DNA of 61,737 nucleotides from Planctomycetota bacterium (GCA_947444055.1 CANEYR010000016.1:1-61737), one strand, 5' to 3'; counted from the first letter of the stretch, positions 1 to 9,695 are shown. A program made the numbers and translations. Notes: generated from the sequence alone by a model not told the origin.

Positions 1-360
1 GAAGCAATCAGCTGGTATCTTCTCGCCGTCACCGAAGTCGTTCCGGAAGACCTTGAGATGGCGCTGACCAACAACCTCAACGACCCACGCCCTCTGATCA
101 TGAGCACCCTCGAAAAGGCACGCCAGGAAGGCATCTCACGCGGTCGCATGGAAGGCCGCACCGAAGGTCGAACCGAAGGTCGAACCGAAGGTCGAACCGA
201 AGGTCACGCCCACACACTGCTACGTCTGCTCTCCCGTCGATTCGGCGAACTACCCCTCGAGCTGAGGCACCGAGTGGAACGGGCGACCGCTACAGAACTC
301 GATGCTTGGACCGATCGCGTTCTCGACGTCGCTTCGTTAGCCGCACTGTTCGCGGACTGA
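1..360 (+). CDS. Rpn-family PD-(D/E)XK nuclease, C-terminal part (cut by window edge)
   Basis: The frame is open from base 1, so only the C-terminal 119 residues are visible. The visible start (SWYLLAVTEV, then ALTNNL) and the end (RRFGELP, LDAWTDRVLDVASLAALF) match the end of the complete paralogue at 14228-15220, which carries the nuclease core. The Rpn/transposase-31 family is linked to RecA-independent recombination and DNA cleavage, so a DNA nuclease role is inferred by homology only. Between the two conserved blocks, visible residues 51-68 are repeated GRTEG units, a flexible Gly-rich segment typical of this family. It ends 11 bases from the convergent lipoprotein gene. The core and start lie outside the window. 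Confidence 0.75.
   Translation, partial: EAISWYLLAVTEVVPEDLEMALTNNLNDPRPLIMSTLEKARQEGISRGRMEGRTEGRTEGRTEGRTEGHAHTLLRLLSRRFGELPLELRHRVERATATELDAWTDRVLDVASLAALFAD
151..207 (+). repeat. 12-bp in-frame tandem repeat in the Rpn-like gene
   Basis: Four units of gaaggtcgaacc (the first imperfect, gaaggccgcacc) run from 151 to 198, followed by a partial fifth. Each unit encodes EGRT, so gain or loss of units keeps the frame. The near-identity of the last three units suggests recent slippage. Confidence 0.9.
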
Positions 361-371
361 ACCGACCGCCT

Positions 372-1049
372 TCAGCGCGACGGGGTGCTCGCTTCTGCAG
401 GCAGGGCCACATCCACCGGCACGTTGCTGCGCGCAATGTTGCTGCCGTCGAGCCCTGACAACACCTTCGCCATCGTCAAATGCAGCGACCGCCCAACGAG
501 GCGATATGGGCTGACCGGGTTGATTTCGAGTGGGGACACTTGGCGGCTGCCATAGGTCTGCTCATGCACGACCGCGCGTTTGCCATCGACGCCAGCCGGG
601 CCCAGCACCTGCAGGCGCAAGCCCACTTCCGCAAAGGAACGTGAACCCGAAATCGCTTCGGTAGCGCCACCAACGAACGACACCAGCGATGGCTTGACGA
701 CCAGGCCCTCCGGACTCGCGCGATCGACAACCTGTGCGAACAGCCCGCTGGTGACCAGTTGGCGCACCAGCACTTCGCCGACCATCTGCGCCACCGGGCG
801 CTCCCAAAAATCGTCGCCGCTGTAGGCAATCGGAAAGCCGCGTTCGTGGGTCGGCAACACCACGGCCGTGCGAGCGTCGGCGAGCGGCGCCACGAACACC
901 GAGCGATCGCCAGGAGCTTGCGTCTGGAACGGCACGTCGACGTAGAAGATGTCGTTCTTGGCGAAGTCGGCGACGAGGCTCGGCGTGCTGCACGCGGTCG
1001 CTGCCAACAAACCGAGAAGGGCCGCAGAAAGACGGAAGGTGTGGACCAT
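372..1049 (-). CDS. Outer-membrane-type lipoprotein of unknown function
   Basis: This is a 225-residue protein with a lipoprotein signal. A short positive N-terminus and a hydrophobic stretch lead to LLAATAC, with Cys20 as the likely lipidated residue. The mature part begins with a strand-rich region (VFVAPLADAR) followed by MVGEVLVRQLVTSGLFAQVV. This layout resembles auxiliary lipoproteins whose fold assembles or probes envelope complexes, but no family is firmly recognised. ATG at 1049 is preferred, and a GTG lies directly upstream at 1052. It follows the secreted protein at 1104-2456 by 54 bases on the same strand, so the two may be co-transcribed. Function unknown. Confidence 0.7.
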   Translation of the reverse strand: MVHTFRLSAALLGLLAATACSTPSLVADFAKNDIFYVDVPFQTQAPGDRSVFVAPLADARTAVVLPTHERGFPIAYSGDDFWERPVAQMVGEVLVRQLVTSGLFAQVVDRASPEGLVVKPSLVSFVGGATEAISGSRSFAEVGLRLQVLGPAGVDGKRAVVHEQTYGSRQVSPLEINPVSPYRLVGRSLHLTMAKVLSGLDGSNIARSNVPVDVALPAEASTPSR

Positions 1050-1103
1050 CACGCCGATGGCATCGGCAGCTTGCGGTGAAAACTGGAGTCGCCGCCGCGG
1101 CCA

Positions 1104-2456
1104 TCACTTCTTGCCAGCCGCCTCGAGCCGCAACTTGTCGATCCAGACCACGCAGTCGTTGACGCCTACGGACCAGCGCCCGTGCATGCCCCGCATCCCG
1201 TAGTCCCACGCCGCGATCTCCTGCCCATTCACCAACAGGCGCAGGTTCTTGCCGACGTCGACCGCCGCCTCAAACGCCACACCAGCCTGAATCGGCGCCT
1301 GCCCGTCATCCAACTTCTCCCAATCGGTACCAACCTGCCAGCGCTCAAGACTCCACTTCCCGACCCCGAAGAAGCAACCGATCATGCTCTTCTGGTCCCA
1401 GTCGACTTGGATGCGAAAGGCGTTGTCGGCACCTGGCTTGATCTCGAAGGTCCCGCGGATGGCGTAGTCACCCTTCGGCGGCAGTTGCACCGCTTGGAAC
1501 TGCATCGACTCGGACGGGGCCCCCGCACACAACAGTCGCCCGTGGCGCGTCACGGCCATCGGGAACATCAACTGCCAGCGCGGCTTCGCGTGCTGATGCA
1601 ACTTGGTGAACAGGCCCTCGGTCTTCGTCCAGTCGGCGCCAAACACGCGCTCCACCGCCGCGTGGCGAATCTCGGCGCGCACCGTGGTCTTCTTGGGTGG
1701 CTTGGCGAGCAGCTTCTTCGCCCAGTCCTTGTTGGCGGCGGCCATGGTGCGCGCCAACAAACACATGTGGCCGTCGTCTTCCTCGGCGGCAGCCCGCGTC
1801 GTCGGCACCTCGAAGTCGAGGATCGTGCTTTGCAACACGAGCGGCTCGCGAGCGTCGAGCTTGCGCAGCAACGGTTGGCGCCGCGTGTCATAGGCCGGGT
1901 CGATGCCAAATTCGTGCTTGGCATTGAGCATGTCCTCAAGCAACCCCCACGCAAACAGCTCGGCCAACCACCGGTCCGTCACGGCGGCTGGCGACGACTG
2001 CGCGGCGACGAGCATGGCCGCACAACGAATCAGCTCGTGGGCGGTTGGCTCGGGCAAGCCGATCATTTCAAGCACCTGCGAAGTCAATCGCGGCGACATC
2101 ACCAGGTGAGCTTCCTGGGTCTCCAGGTTGACGAGCGCATCGCGGCAAGTCGAGGCCTTCGCCACCTGCTGCAACGCTCTTATCCGCGCCTCGTCGGCGT
2201 ACACGTGCAAGGTGGCTGGTTTGCCGCCGCGCGCGCCGAGCAGCTTCTCCAGCTGCGGCCAAGCGGACTCGGCAGCGGCGAGAGCCTCGTCAGCCAGGCG
2301 AGCCGCGAGCAGGTCGGACCACCCAACCCCGTGCAGGTGGATGACGAAGTGTGGCCCCGTCCGAACCAGCGGCGGCGTCTGCGCCACGAGTGCCATGGAC
2401 AGCCACACGCACACTCCGACCAAGCGAACGACGCGCCACGTCAAGCCGGTTCCCAT
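1104..2456 (-). CDS. Secreted protein with C-terminal jelly-roll (DUF1080/LamG-like) domain
   Basis: The start at 2456 gives MGTGLTWRVV followed by a hydrophobic stretch ending in VAQ, a plausible signal peptide, and lies 8 bases after TAGCAT on this strand. The frame stays open 21 codons further upstream, but those codons look unlike a protein start. The central region (about residues 70-270) is helical with HELIRCAAMLVAAQ and RWLAELFAWG, recalling zinc-peptidase MA-like scaffolds. No clear HExxH is present, so catalysis is not claimed. The last 130 residues (GDYAIRGTFEIKPG through LLVNGQEIAAWDYG) look like the concanavalin-type beta-sandwich common in planctomycete exported proteins. Probably periplasmic or surface exposed; substrate unknown. 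Confidence 0.7.
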   Translation of the reverse strand: MGTGLTWRVVRLVGVCVWLSMALVAQTPPLVRTGPHFVIHLHGVGWSDLLAARLADEALAAAESAWPQLEKLLGARGGKPATLHVYADEARIRALQQVAKASTCRDALVNLETQEAHLVMSPRLTSQVLEMIGLPEPTAHELIRCAAMLVAAQSSPAAVTDRWLAELFAWGLLEDMLNAKHEFGIDPAYDTRRQPLLRKLDAREPLVLQSTILDFEVPTTRAAAEEDDGHMCLLARTMAAANKDWAKKLLAKPPKKTTVRAEIRHAAVERVFGADWTKTEGLFTKLHQHAKPRWQLMFPMAVTRHGRLLCAGAPSESMQFQAVQLPPKGDYAIRGTFEIKPGADNAFRIQVDWDQKSMIGCFFGVGKWSLERWQVGTDWEKLDDGQAPIQAGVAFEAAVDVGKNLRLLVNGQEIAAWDYGMRGMHGRWSVGVNDCVVWIDKLRLEAAGKK

Positions 2457-2464
2457 GGGTCGCC

Positions 2465-2470
2465 ATGCTA
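2465..2470 (-). promoter_or_regulatory. TAGCAT -10-like hexamer, 8 nt before start 2456
   Basis: TANNNT motif on the minus strand with eight bases between it and the ATG at 2456. No matching -35 was found. Confidence 0.35.
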
Positions 2471-2501
2471 CCCACGCCAAGGCCTCGCTCACTGGCGCGT
2501 T

Positions 2502-2536
2502 TTGCCCCGCAGCCCGCAAACGGATAGAACGTTTGC
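2502..2536 (+). promoter_or_regulatory. Candidate acnA promoter with palindrome across the -10
   Basis: TTGCCC (2502-2507), a 17-base spacer and TAGAAC (2525-2530) form a possible promoter 45 bases before the acnA ATG. A perfect 7-bp inverted repeat, GCAAACG (2516-2522) and CGTTTGC (2530-2536), brackets the -10, as an operator for a dimeric regulator would. The site also lies about 60 bases upstream of the divergent gene starting at 2456 and could affect both. Confidence 0.4.
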
Positions 2537-2575
2537 CCCTCGCGCGGCCGGTCAGCTGCCCGAGCCAACATCACA

Positions 2576-5500
2576 ATGGCCGTCCGGAATCCGTTCTCGT
2601 CTCGTTCTACCTTGAAGGTCGGCAAGCAGACCTACACCTACTTCGCGCTCTCGGCTTTGGAGAAAGCTGGACTCGGCAAGCTGTCGCGCCTGCCGTACTC
2701 GATTCGCATCCTGCTCGAGCAGGCGCTGCGCAACCACGATGAGTACGTCGTCGCCACCAAGGACGTCAAGAACATCGCTGCGTGGGGCCCCACCACCCAA
2801 GGCCAGGTTGAGATTCCGTTCCTGCCAGGTCGCGTGGTGTTGCAGGACTTCACTGGGGTGCCGTGCGTCGTCGACCTCGCCGCCATGCGCGCGGCGATGC
2901 GGCGCCTCGGCGGGGACGCCACGAAGATCAACCCGCTGGTGCCGTGTGATCTCGTCATCGACCACTCGGTGCAAGTGGATGCCTTCGCCAGCAGCACTGC
3001 CGAGCAAGAGAACTTGCAGCTCGAGTTCCAACGCAACCGTGAGCGCTACGAGTTCTTGAAGTGGGGCCAGCAGTCGCTGACCAACTTCCGCGTCGTGCCG
3101 CCCGGCATGGGCATCGTGCATCAGGTCAACCTCGAGTACCTGGCGAGCGGTGTGCTGACGAGAAAAGATGGCAAGGACACCCTGGCCTATCCCGACACCT
3201 GCGTCGGCACCGACTCGCACACAACCATGATCAATGGGCTTGGGGTGTTGGGTTGGGGCGTCGGTGGCATTGAGGCCGAAGCGGTGATGCTCGGCCAACC
3301 GACCTACATGCTGCTGCCGGAAGTCGTCGGCATGCAATTGCTGGGCAAGTTGCCAGAAGGTGCAACCGCAACCGATCTCGTGCTGACCGCGACCCAACTG
3401 TTGCGCAAGCATGGCGTCGTGAACAAGTTCGTCGAGTTCTACGGCGACGGGGTCGCCGCGATGTCGCTCGCCGACCGCGCCACCCTGGCCAACATGGCGC
3501 CCGAGTACGGGGCCACGATGGGCTTCTTCCCCGTCGACGCAGAAACCTGCCGCTTCCTGGAACGCAGCGGCCGCAGCAAGGCGCAAGTGGCTCTGGTCGA
3601 GGCCTACTACAAAGCGCAGGGCCTGTTCTGGACAAAAGACGCACCCGTGCCGGAGTTCAGCTCGACGCTGGCGCTCGACCTCGCGACCGTCGTACCGAGT
3701 TTGGCCGGACCCAAGCGCCCACAAGATCGCGTCGCCTTGATCGCGATGCAGAAGGAGTTCCGCGCGACCCTGCAGAAGGACATCGCGGACCGCGGCTTTG
3801 GCCTTACTGCGGACCAGGCCGCCGCCACCGCCCTCATCCACGACGATGTCGAAGCGACGATCGGCCATGGCGCCGTCGTCATTGCCGCCATCACGTCGTG
3901 CACCAACACCAGCAACCCGTCGGTGATGCTCGCGGCCGGCCTGTTGGCCAAGAAGGCGGCGGCGCGGGGCATGGCCCGCAAGCCTTGGGTGAAGACTTCG
4001 TTGGCGCCAGGTTCGCGCGTCGTCACCGACTACCTGCAGAAGGCCGGCGTCATGCCAGCCCTCGAGCAGGTCGGCTTCCACATCGTCGGTTATGGCTGCA
4101 CGACATGCATCGGCAACAGCGGCCCGCTGCCAGCGCCGGTGTCCCAAGCGATCAAGGACGGCAGCTTGGTGGCGGCCGCCGTGCTGTCGGGCAATCGCAA
4201 CTTTGAAGGCCGCGTCAACCCCGACGTGAAGGCCAACTACCTGGCGTCGCCGCCGCTCGTAGTTGCTTACGCACTCGCGGGCACCGTCGATATCGATCTC
4301 GAGAACGAACCGCTCGGCAACGACGACGACGGCAAGCCGGTGTTCCTGCGTGAGCTCTGGCCGAGCCAACAGGAGATCGCCGACGCCATCGCGATGAGCA
4401 TGTCGCCCCAAGCGTTCTTGCAGCAGTACAGCAAGGTCGACCAGGGACCGCCACCGTGGCGCAAGATCACCGCGAAGAAGAGCGACCTGTTCCATTTCCA
4501 AGCCAAGAGCACGTACGTGCAAGAGCCGCCGTTCTTCACGACGATGGATCGCATGGCCGGCACGATCGTGCGCATCCTCGGCGCCAGGGCTCTAGCGGTG
4601 CTCGGCGACTCGGTGACGACCGACCACATCTCCCCCGCTGGCAACATCAAGAAGGACAGCCCCGCCGGCCGCTTCTTGCTGGAGAACGGCGTGCAGCAGG
4701 CGGACTTCAATCAGTATGGCGCGCGGCGCGGCAACGACCGCGTGATGACGCGCGGCACCTTCGCCAACATCCGACTGCGCAACTTCCTGGTCGCGCAAGA
4801 AGGCGGCAGCACCAAGCACTTGCCGAGCGGCGACGTGATGGCGATCTACGACGCGGCGATGCGCTACCAACAAGAAGGCACGCCGCTCTGCGTGCTGGCT
4901 GGCAAGGAGTACGGCACCGGCAGCTCGCGCGATTGGGCGGCGAAGGGCACGTTCTTGCTCGGCGTCAAGTTCGTGCTCGCCGAGAGCTACGAACGCATCC
5001 ACCGCAGCAACCTGGTCGGCATGGGTGTGCTGCCACTTGAGTACGGCAGCGGCCAAACGCGTGAGTCGCTGGGGCTTACGGGGCACGAGACGTTCGATGT
5101 CGCGATCGACAACACCGTGCAGCCGCGGCAACTGCTGACGGTCACGGCGATCCACCCGGTGACGGGCAAAGTGACGACGTTCGACACGCAGTGTCGCATC
5201 GACACGCCGGTGGAAGTCGACTACTACCGCAACGGCGGCATCCTGCAGACCGTGCTGCGCAAGCTGCTGAAACCGACCCGCGCCGAAGTCGTGAACAGGG
5301 CGGCCACGAAGAAAGCGCCCACCAAGAAGGTCGCTGCTAAGAAGCCCGCGTCGAAGAAGTCGGCGGCGAAGAAGCCACTGGCGAAGAAGCCACCGACGAA
5401 GAAGACGGTGACGAAGAAGCCGGTGGCAAAGGCGGGCAAGAAGAAGCCGACTAGCAAGGCGAAGTCAGTCGCCAAGAAGCCCGTCGCCAAGCCAGCTCGT

Positions 5501-5578
5501 AAGGCCGTGGCCAAGCATCCCGCAGCCAAGAGGAAGCAGCTGGCGGCGAAAACCAAGAGCAACCGCCGCGCGCGCTAG
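2576..5578 (+). CDS. acnA: Aconitate hydratase with lysine-rich histone H1-like tail
   Basis: Citrate/isocitrate isomerase of the TCA cycle, cytosolic, with a 4Fe-4S cluster. AcnA-type motifs occur in order: [30 protein letters not shown] (cluster Cys near residue 442), [12 protein letters not shown] (two cluster Cys near 507-510), the swivel-domain [14 protein letters not shown], and [14 protein letters not shown]. The enzyme part ends near residue 900, the usual length. About 95 further residues follow, made almost entirely of KKPxxKK/AKKP units rich in Lys, Ala, Pro and Thr, ending in NRRAR. The tail is in frame and uninterrupted, and resembles the AAKKP repeats of histone H1 and AlgP-like DNA-binding proteins. 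Its role is unknown; nucleic-acid binding is inferred. The gene overlaps the convergent gene at 5575 by four bases. Confidence 0.97.
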   Translation: MAVRNPFSSRSTLKVGKQTYTYFALSALEKAGLGKLSRLPYSIRILLEQALRNHDEYVVATKDVKNIAAWGPTTQGQVEIPFLPGRVVLQDFTGVPCVVDLAAMRAAMRRLGGDATKINPLVPCDLVIDHSVQVDAFASSTAEQENLQLEFQRNRERYEFLKWGQQSLTNFRVVPPGMGIVHQVNLEYLASGVLTRKDGKDTLAYPDTCVGTDSHTTMINGLGVLGWGVGGIEAEAVMLGQPTYMLLPEVVGMQLLGKLPEGATATDLVLTATQLLRKHGVVNKFVEFYGDGVAAMSLADRATLANMAPEYGATMGFFPVDAETCRFLERSGRSKAQVALVEAYYKAQGLFWTKDAPVPEFSSTLALDLATVVPSLAGPKRPQDRVALIAMQKEFRATLQKDIADRGFGLTADQAAATALIHDDVEATIGHGAVVIAAITSCTNTSNPSVMLAAGLLAKKAAARGMARKPWVKTSLAPGSRVVTDYLQKAGVMPALEQVGFHIVGYGCTTCIGNSGPLPAPVSQAIKDGSLVAAAVLSGNRNFEGRVNPDVKANYLASPPLVVAYALAGTVDIDLENEPLGNDDDGKPVFLRELWPSQQEIADAIAMSMSPQAFLQQYSKVDQGPPPWRKITAKKSDLFHFQAKSTYVQEPPFFTTMDRMAGTIVRILGARALAVLGDSVTTDHISPAGNIKKDSPAGRFLLENGVQQADFNQYGARRGNDRVMTRGTFANIRLRNFLVAQEGGSTKHLPSGDVMAIYDAAMRYQQEGTPLCVLAGKEYGTGSSRDWAAKGTFLLGVKFVLAESYERIHRSNLVGMGVLPLEYGSGQTRESLGLTGHETFDVAIDNTVQPRQLLTVTAIHPVTGKVTTFDTQCRIDTPVEVDYYRNGGILQTVLRKLLKPTRAEVVNRAATKKAPTKKVAAKKPASKKSAAKKPLAKKPPTKKTVTKKPVAKAGKKKPTSKAKSVAKKPVAKPARKAVAKHPAAKRKQLAAKTKSNRRAR

Positions 5579-6432
5579 TCGTCACGCGGGGCGACGTCGA
5601 TGATCACCGACTGCGTCGTCGCCAGGCCGCGCACGCCGCGCGCTTTCACTTGCACGACCAGTCGTCCGGGTCCCGTGGTCCGCAGCAGCCAGCGCCCGGC
5701 GTCGGCCGTGACATAGCCCTGGCCGGGCCCTTGCACTTCGAACTGCAGCGTCGGCGAGCCCGCCGGATCCGTGGCCTCGATCGACAACACCACGTTCTCC
5801 CCGGCGCGCACATGCGTGCGGTCCGCGACACAGCGTGGCAGCTTCGGGCGCGGCAACGGCCCGGCTGCTACCAGCGGCTCCTGTGCAATCGCGGCATCGA
5901 TCGTTTGCGCCACCGCCGCCAGGTCGGGGTGCGGGTTCTCGCTCGGGTCCATGCACGACACGCGCACAGCGAGGTTGTCGCGCACAAACACGATCCACGC
6001 GATGCGGCGCTCGGCCGGTTTGGACCAGCCGACAAAACCAATGTCACCCACCGGAATCCCGGCGGCCGCCGCCGTCGGAACAGTGCCTGGCTTGCTGACG
6101 TTCGCCAGCCAGCCGAGTGCCCGCTTCTGCGCGTCATCGGTCTGCTCCCCGACATAGGCCTGCACCAACAACACCCGCTGCTCGCGTTCATCCGAGAACG
6201 CCCGTTGCGGTGGCAGTTCCCCATCTTGCTCGACCGGCCCGCCGACGAATCCCTTCAAAGCAACGGCCCCGAGCGCCAAGCCGGCTCGCCGTTGCCCACG
6301 CGGCCACTTGGCCACGTCATAACGCACGGCGACTTCCTCTAGCACCGCCTCGCGCGGCGGCAGCCCAGGCAACGGTGCCTGCTGCGCGAGCAGCGGCAAG
6401 CAGAACAGCAACGCGAACGAGAATGCGTGCAT
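5575..6432 (-). CDS. Exported protein of unknown function with Ig-like C-terminus
   Basis: 285 residues with a short signal peptide ([17 protein letters not shown]). The middle contains a stretch on protein use in a membrane-near setting ([20 protein letters not shown]) without a recognised family. The last 80 residues ([25 protein letters not shown] to the end) have the strand spacing and the [12 protein letters not shown] phrase of Ig/cadherin-like domains. The start lies three bases after the stop of 6436-8169, so the pair is probably one transcript. The 3' end overlaps acnA by four bases on the other strand. Function unknown. Confidence 0.65.
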   Translation of the reverse strand: MHAFSFALLFCLPLLAQQAPLPGLPPREAVLEEVAVRYDVAKWPRGQRRAGLALGAVALKGFVGGPVEQDGELPPQRAFSDEREQRVLLVQAYVGEQTDDAQKRALGWLANVSKPGTVPTAAAAGIPVGDIGFVGWSKPAERRIAWIVFVRDNLAVRVSCMDPSENPHPDLAAVAQTIDAAIAQEPLVAAGPLPRPKLPRCVADRTHVRAGENVVLSIEATDPAGSPTLQFEVQGPGQGYVTADAGRWLLRTTGPGRLVVQVKARGVRGLATTQSVIIDVAPRDD

Positions 6433-6435
6433 GGG

Positions 6436-8169
6436 CTATTGCAACAGGGGCAAGGGCTCGAGGGTGAACGTGATCGGCGCCCAAGCCAGCAGCGACGAGT
6501 AGCTCGTTGGTGCACCGCTCCACGGACGGTCGCAGTTGAAGCCGGGCAGACCAGGCAGCGCATTGGGGTTGCCGTCTTCGTCCACCCACAGGCAAGAGTC
6601 GCAAACCGAAGTGCCGGCCGTCCGCGTTACCACATGGTGGTAACTGAAGCCGTGCGACGAAGTGCTGCCCCACAACGCCAACGTGTAGGACGGCGCGCCG
6701 ATGCCGCGGATCGCGCGCAACGTCATGCCGCCCAGTCGCTGCATCTGCACACCCTGCAAGCCGAGCATGCCGAGCATCGCGGCGGTGGCCGACGCGCAGT
6801 CGGAGCAGTTCACGAACAAGCCGTTGGCGTGGTTGTCGAGCAGGCGCGACAGCTGCACCGAATGCGAGAAGTCGTAGTAGTGCGACGCCCCGCCGTCCCC
6901 GCCGAGAATGTTGGTGTCGTAGCGAACGTTCTCGATGGCAGTCGTGATGGGCGCAATCTGCCCGCCAAAGCCCTTCACGACGACCGCTGCCAGCCCCGCC
7001 GGCGTCGATGTCTCAAGGCCGAGCGCAGTCTTCCACGAGTGCGCATAGTCGACGACTTCGACCCAGGGGCCTGCGTACTGCGGGCTCGATGCCCCACCAA
7101 ATCGCGGCACTCCTGGCACCGTGTAGAAGCGATGCTGCGTCGTCAGCGCACCTGGCACCGCAAACCAGTGCAGGCCGCCATCGGCCGAACTCTCGAACGA
7201 CCACACCAAGGTCGCATCGGTGCGCGCAAAGCCGTTCGTCAACGGCGGCCCTTGGAAGACCACCGGCGCCCCGGGTGCGATGGTGACGTGCGACGACGTC
7301 CACGGCCCGAGCGAACTGTTCATGCGGCAACGCAGGATCACACCGGGCACCGGATACTTCGCGCCCATGCCGAGCCCCGTCTGCGCACTGACCGCAGTAG
7401 CTCCAAAGCGAACTTCCAAGCGCGGTGCCACTCCCGCGAGATAGCACACGGGATAGTTGTAGGCATCGTCTTCGTAGTTGGTGCCTTCCATCGGCGGCGA
7501 CGCGGTGCCGGTATGCACTGCCGGTGCAGGCCGCGGCGTGCCATCGTTGCGGTCGAGATCCGCCAGCTCACCAGTGCCGGCGACGTTGAAGTACTCGTGG
7601 ATCGCTGGCGTCACGTAGAAGTACGTTCCGATCACCGTGCCGCGGCGGAAGTAGACCATCTGCCATTCACTCGCAGGCCCGCTCGGCAACGCGGCCATCT
7701 CGGTGATGCCCAGGCGCACGATGTGCAGTGGCCGCCGCGTGGTGACTGCCAGCCCGGTGCCGTCCTGCACCGCATCGAACTGCACTTCATAGCTGCCGGT
7801 GTTGATCCATCGGCGCACGGTCGACGGTGCGATCGCCAGCTTGCCATCCCACGAATAGACGTGCGGTCGCGGCGTGCACGCGACGCGACCCGTCCAAATC
7901 TGGCCTAGCGAGGCCCCCTGCTGCAGCAGCGTCAGCGTCACCGTCGCGAACCCCACCGCCGGTCGCAGCTCGAGGCCGAGATCGATGCGCGCGTTGGTCA
8001 ACTTGGGGTCGGCGATGCGCGGGCAGCTCGCCGCGGTCAAGGTGAACGGCGCGCTGCCGGTCGGCCCCTGCGCGAGCCCCCCTGCCAACACCATCACGAA
8101 GACGATCCATCCCATCCACAAAGCCTTGCCGGGCCGGGCGAGGGACCCCTGTCGCGCGCAGTCGGTCAT
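6436..8169 (-). CDS. Secreted protein with transglutaminase-like Cys-His-Asp C-terminal domain
   Basis: Start 8169 gives a protein of about 577 residues with a signal peptide (WIVFVMVLAGGLAQ). It lies six bases after TATGGT on this strand. A second possible start, MGWIV at 8115, cannot be excluded. The first two thirds are strand-rich and unassigned. Near the C-terminus, NCSDCASATAAMLGMLG is followed about 50 residues later by SYHHVV and then LWVDEDGNP. This is the order and spacing of the Cys, His and Asp of transglutaminase-like cysteine enzymes, so a peptidase or crosslinking activity is inferred, not shown. Overlap with the downstream gene is nil, with three bases between. Confidence 0.65.
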   Translation of the reverse strand: MTDCARQGSLARPGKALWMGWIVFVMVLAGGLAQGPTGSAPFTLTAASCPRIADPKLTNARIDLGLELRPAVGFATVTLTLLQQGASLGQIWTGRVACTPRPHVYSWDGKLAIAPSTVRRWINTGSYEVQFDAVQDGTGLAVTTRRPLHIVRLGITEMAALPSGPASEWQMVYFRRGTVIGTYFYVTPAIHEYFNVAGTGELADLDRNDGTPRPAPAVHTGTASPPMEGTNYEDDAYNYPVCYLAGVAPRLEVRFGATAVSAQTGLGMGAKYPVPGVILRCRMNSSLGPWTSSHVTIAPGAPVVFQGPPLTNGFARTDATLVWSFESSADGGLHWFAVPGALTTQHRFYTVPGVPRFGGASSPQYAGPWVEVVDYAHSWKTALGLETSTPAGLAAVVVKGFGGQIAPITTAIENVRYDTNILGGDGGASHYYDFSHSVQLSRLLDNHANGLFVNCSDCASATAAMLGMLGLQGVQMQRLGGMTLRAIRGIGAPSYTLALWGSTSSHGFSYHHVVTRTAGTSVCDSCLWVDEDGNPNALPGLPGFNCDRPWSGAPTSYSSLLAWAPITFTLEPLPLLQ

Positions 8170-8175
8170 GACGGC

Positions 8176-8181
8176 ACCATA
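8176..8181 (-). promoter_or_regulatory. TATGGT -10-like hexamer, 6 nt before start 8169
   Basis: Minus-strand TATGGT with TTACTC 17 bases upstream as a weak -35. The start codon follows after six bases, which would give a leaderless message. Confidence 0.35.
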
Positions 8182-8316
8182 CCATCGCACGCAACCTGAG
8201 TAACACGGTGCGGCCGGTCCGCGGCACTTTCCCCCGGTGGTGCGGTTCTCGAGCGCCCCATGTTCCCCTGCCAATCGGCTCACGCGCCGACCAGTTCCGC
8301 TGGCTGATCGCCCCAC

Positions 8317-9627
8317 TCACGCCATGCGCTTCTTGATCAAGGCCCCGCGCCGCCGCCGCTCCTCACCAACCACCATCGCCGCCTGCACCCGCGCCACGGC
8401 GTCCTTCGCCGCGGTCGCCGTGCGCGCGTGCACGAACGCCAAGACGTCGCCAGTCAGCACGGCGTCGCCTAGCACCTTCTTGAGCACGATGCCGACGTGC
8501 GGATCGATCGCATCGCTCGGCTGCCGACGCCCACCACCGAGGTCGACCACCACGTGCCCGAGCGCCAACGGATCGACGTCCATGACGAAGCCAGGTCGTT
8601 GCGCTTCGACCGGCACCACCGTCGGCGCGCGGCCGAGCAACGACGGCTCATCGAGCACCCGCACATCGCCACCCTGCAGCTCAAGGTTGTGCCGGAAGAC
8701 CTGCCTCACAACCCCGTCCTGCCACAACCGCACCAACGTTGCACGCGCCGCGTCGGCATCGGCGGCGACCCCCGCCAACAGCAACATCTCAACGCCGAGT
8801 GCCAACGTCACGTCCCGCAGATCGTCGGCACACGGCCCATCCAGCGCCTGGATCACTTCGACCACTTCCAAGGAATTGCCGAGCGCCATCCCAAGCGGGT
8901 GGTCCATGTCGGTCAACAGCGCGGCCATCTTGATACCCGCCGCGCGCCCCACCGCGACGAGGCTCTCCATCAACGCGATCGCGTCGTGTTCCTGCACCAT
9001 GAACGCCGCCCGGCCGCACTTCACATCCATCACCAAGCCGTCGATGCCCTCCGCCAACTTCTTGGCGAGGATCGAACTGGTGATCAACGGAATGCTCTCG
9101 ACGGTGCCGCTGATGTCGCGCGTCGCATACATGCGGCGGTCGGCCGGTGCAATCTCCGCACTCGGGCTCAACATCGCGTAGCCACACTGCTCGATTACAT
9201 GCTGGAAGCGTTCGATCGACAGATCGGTGCGATAGCCAGGGATGGCCGCCAGCTTGTCGATGGTGCCGCCAGTGTGACCAAGACCGCGCCCGCTGACCAT
9301 TGGCACCGTGACGCCAGCGGCCGCGACCAACGGCGCCAACAGCAGCGACACCTTGTCGCCCACACCACCGGTCGAGTGCTTGTCGATCTTGGGCCGCGCG
9401 ATGTGGGCATGCTGCAACACGCGACCCGAGTCGCGCATCGCCAGAGTCAACGCCGCGGTTTCCGGCGGCGACATGCCGTTGCAACACACCGCCATCAAGA
9501 AGGCGCCGAGCTGCGCATCGCCGAGCGAGCCATCGACGACCCCCGACACCAGATCGGTGATCTCCTCGCGAGACAAGATGCCGCCGTCGCGCTTCTTCGC
9601 GATCAACCGAGCTGGATGGTGCTGCAT
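8317..9627 (-). CDS. deoA: Thymidine/pyrimidine-nucleoside phosphorylase
   Basis: Phosphorolysis of thymidine, deoxyuridine or uridine to base and (deoxy)ribose-1-phosphate. The 436 residues match the family length. Visible motifs are the N-terminal helical bundle (ITDLVSGVVDGSLGDAQLGAFLMAV), the phosphate-binding KIDKHSTGGVGDKVSL, SGRGLGHTGGTIDKLAA, and the C-terminal domain with GDAVLTGDVLAFVHA. Last gene of the nucleoside operon running from 14038 and 68 bases behind the short ALDH-like gene. Its deoxyribose-1-phosphate product would need a phosphopentomutase, not seen in this window, before DeoC can act. Whether it prefers thymidine or all pyrimidine nucleosides cannot be told from sequence alone. 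Confidence 0.95.
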   Translation of the reverse strand: MQHHPARLIAKKRDGGILSREEITDLVSGVVDGSLGDAQLGAFLMAVCCNGMSPPETAALTLAMRDSGRVLQHAHIARPKIDKHSTGGVGDKVSLLLAPLVAAAGVTVPMVSGRGLGHTGGTIDKLAAIPGYRTDLSIERFQHVIEQCGYAMLSPSAEIAPADRRMYATRDISGTVESIPLITSSILAKKLAEGIDGLVMDVKCGRAAFMVQEHDAIALMESLVAVGRAAGIKMAALLTDMDHPLGMALGNSLEVVEVIQALDGPCADDLRDVTLALGVEMLLLAGVAADADAARATLVRLWQDGVVRQVFRHNLELQGGDVRVLDEPSLLGRAPTVVPVEAQRPGFVMDVDPLALGHVVVDLGGGRRQPSDAIDPHVGIVLKKVLGDAVLTGDVLAFVHARTATAAKDAVARVQAAMVVGEERRRRGALIKKRMA

Positions 9628-9695
9628 GGTTTTCTCCCCTTACGACGTGCGGTCCCCGGCTGCGGGTTCACGCCCGCTGCCACATTGCCAAAGTT

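Noticed and set aside
1182..2615. 477-codon plus-strand frame across the 1104-2456 gene
   Set aside because: It runs over the secreted protein gene and into acnA, has shadow-like composition and no domain; the minus-strand gene has a signal peptide and conserved C-terminal domain.
2552..4522. Long open frame antisense to acnA (656 codons)
   Set aside because: High GC leaves long open shadow frames; the sense strand is aconitase and the antisense translation is Arg/His-rich without any motif.
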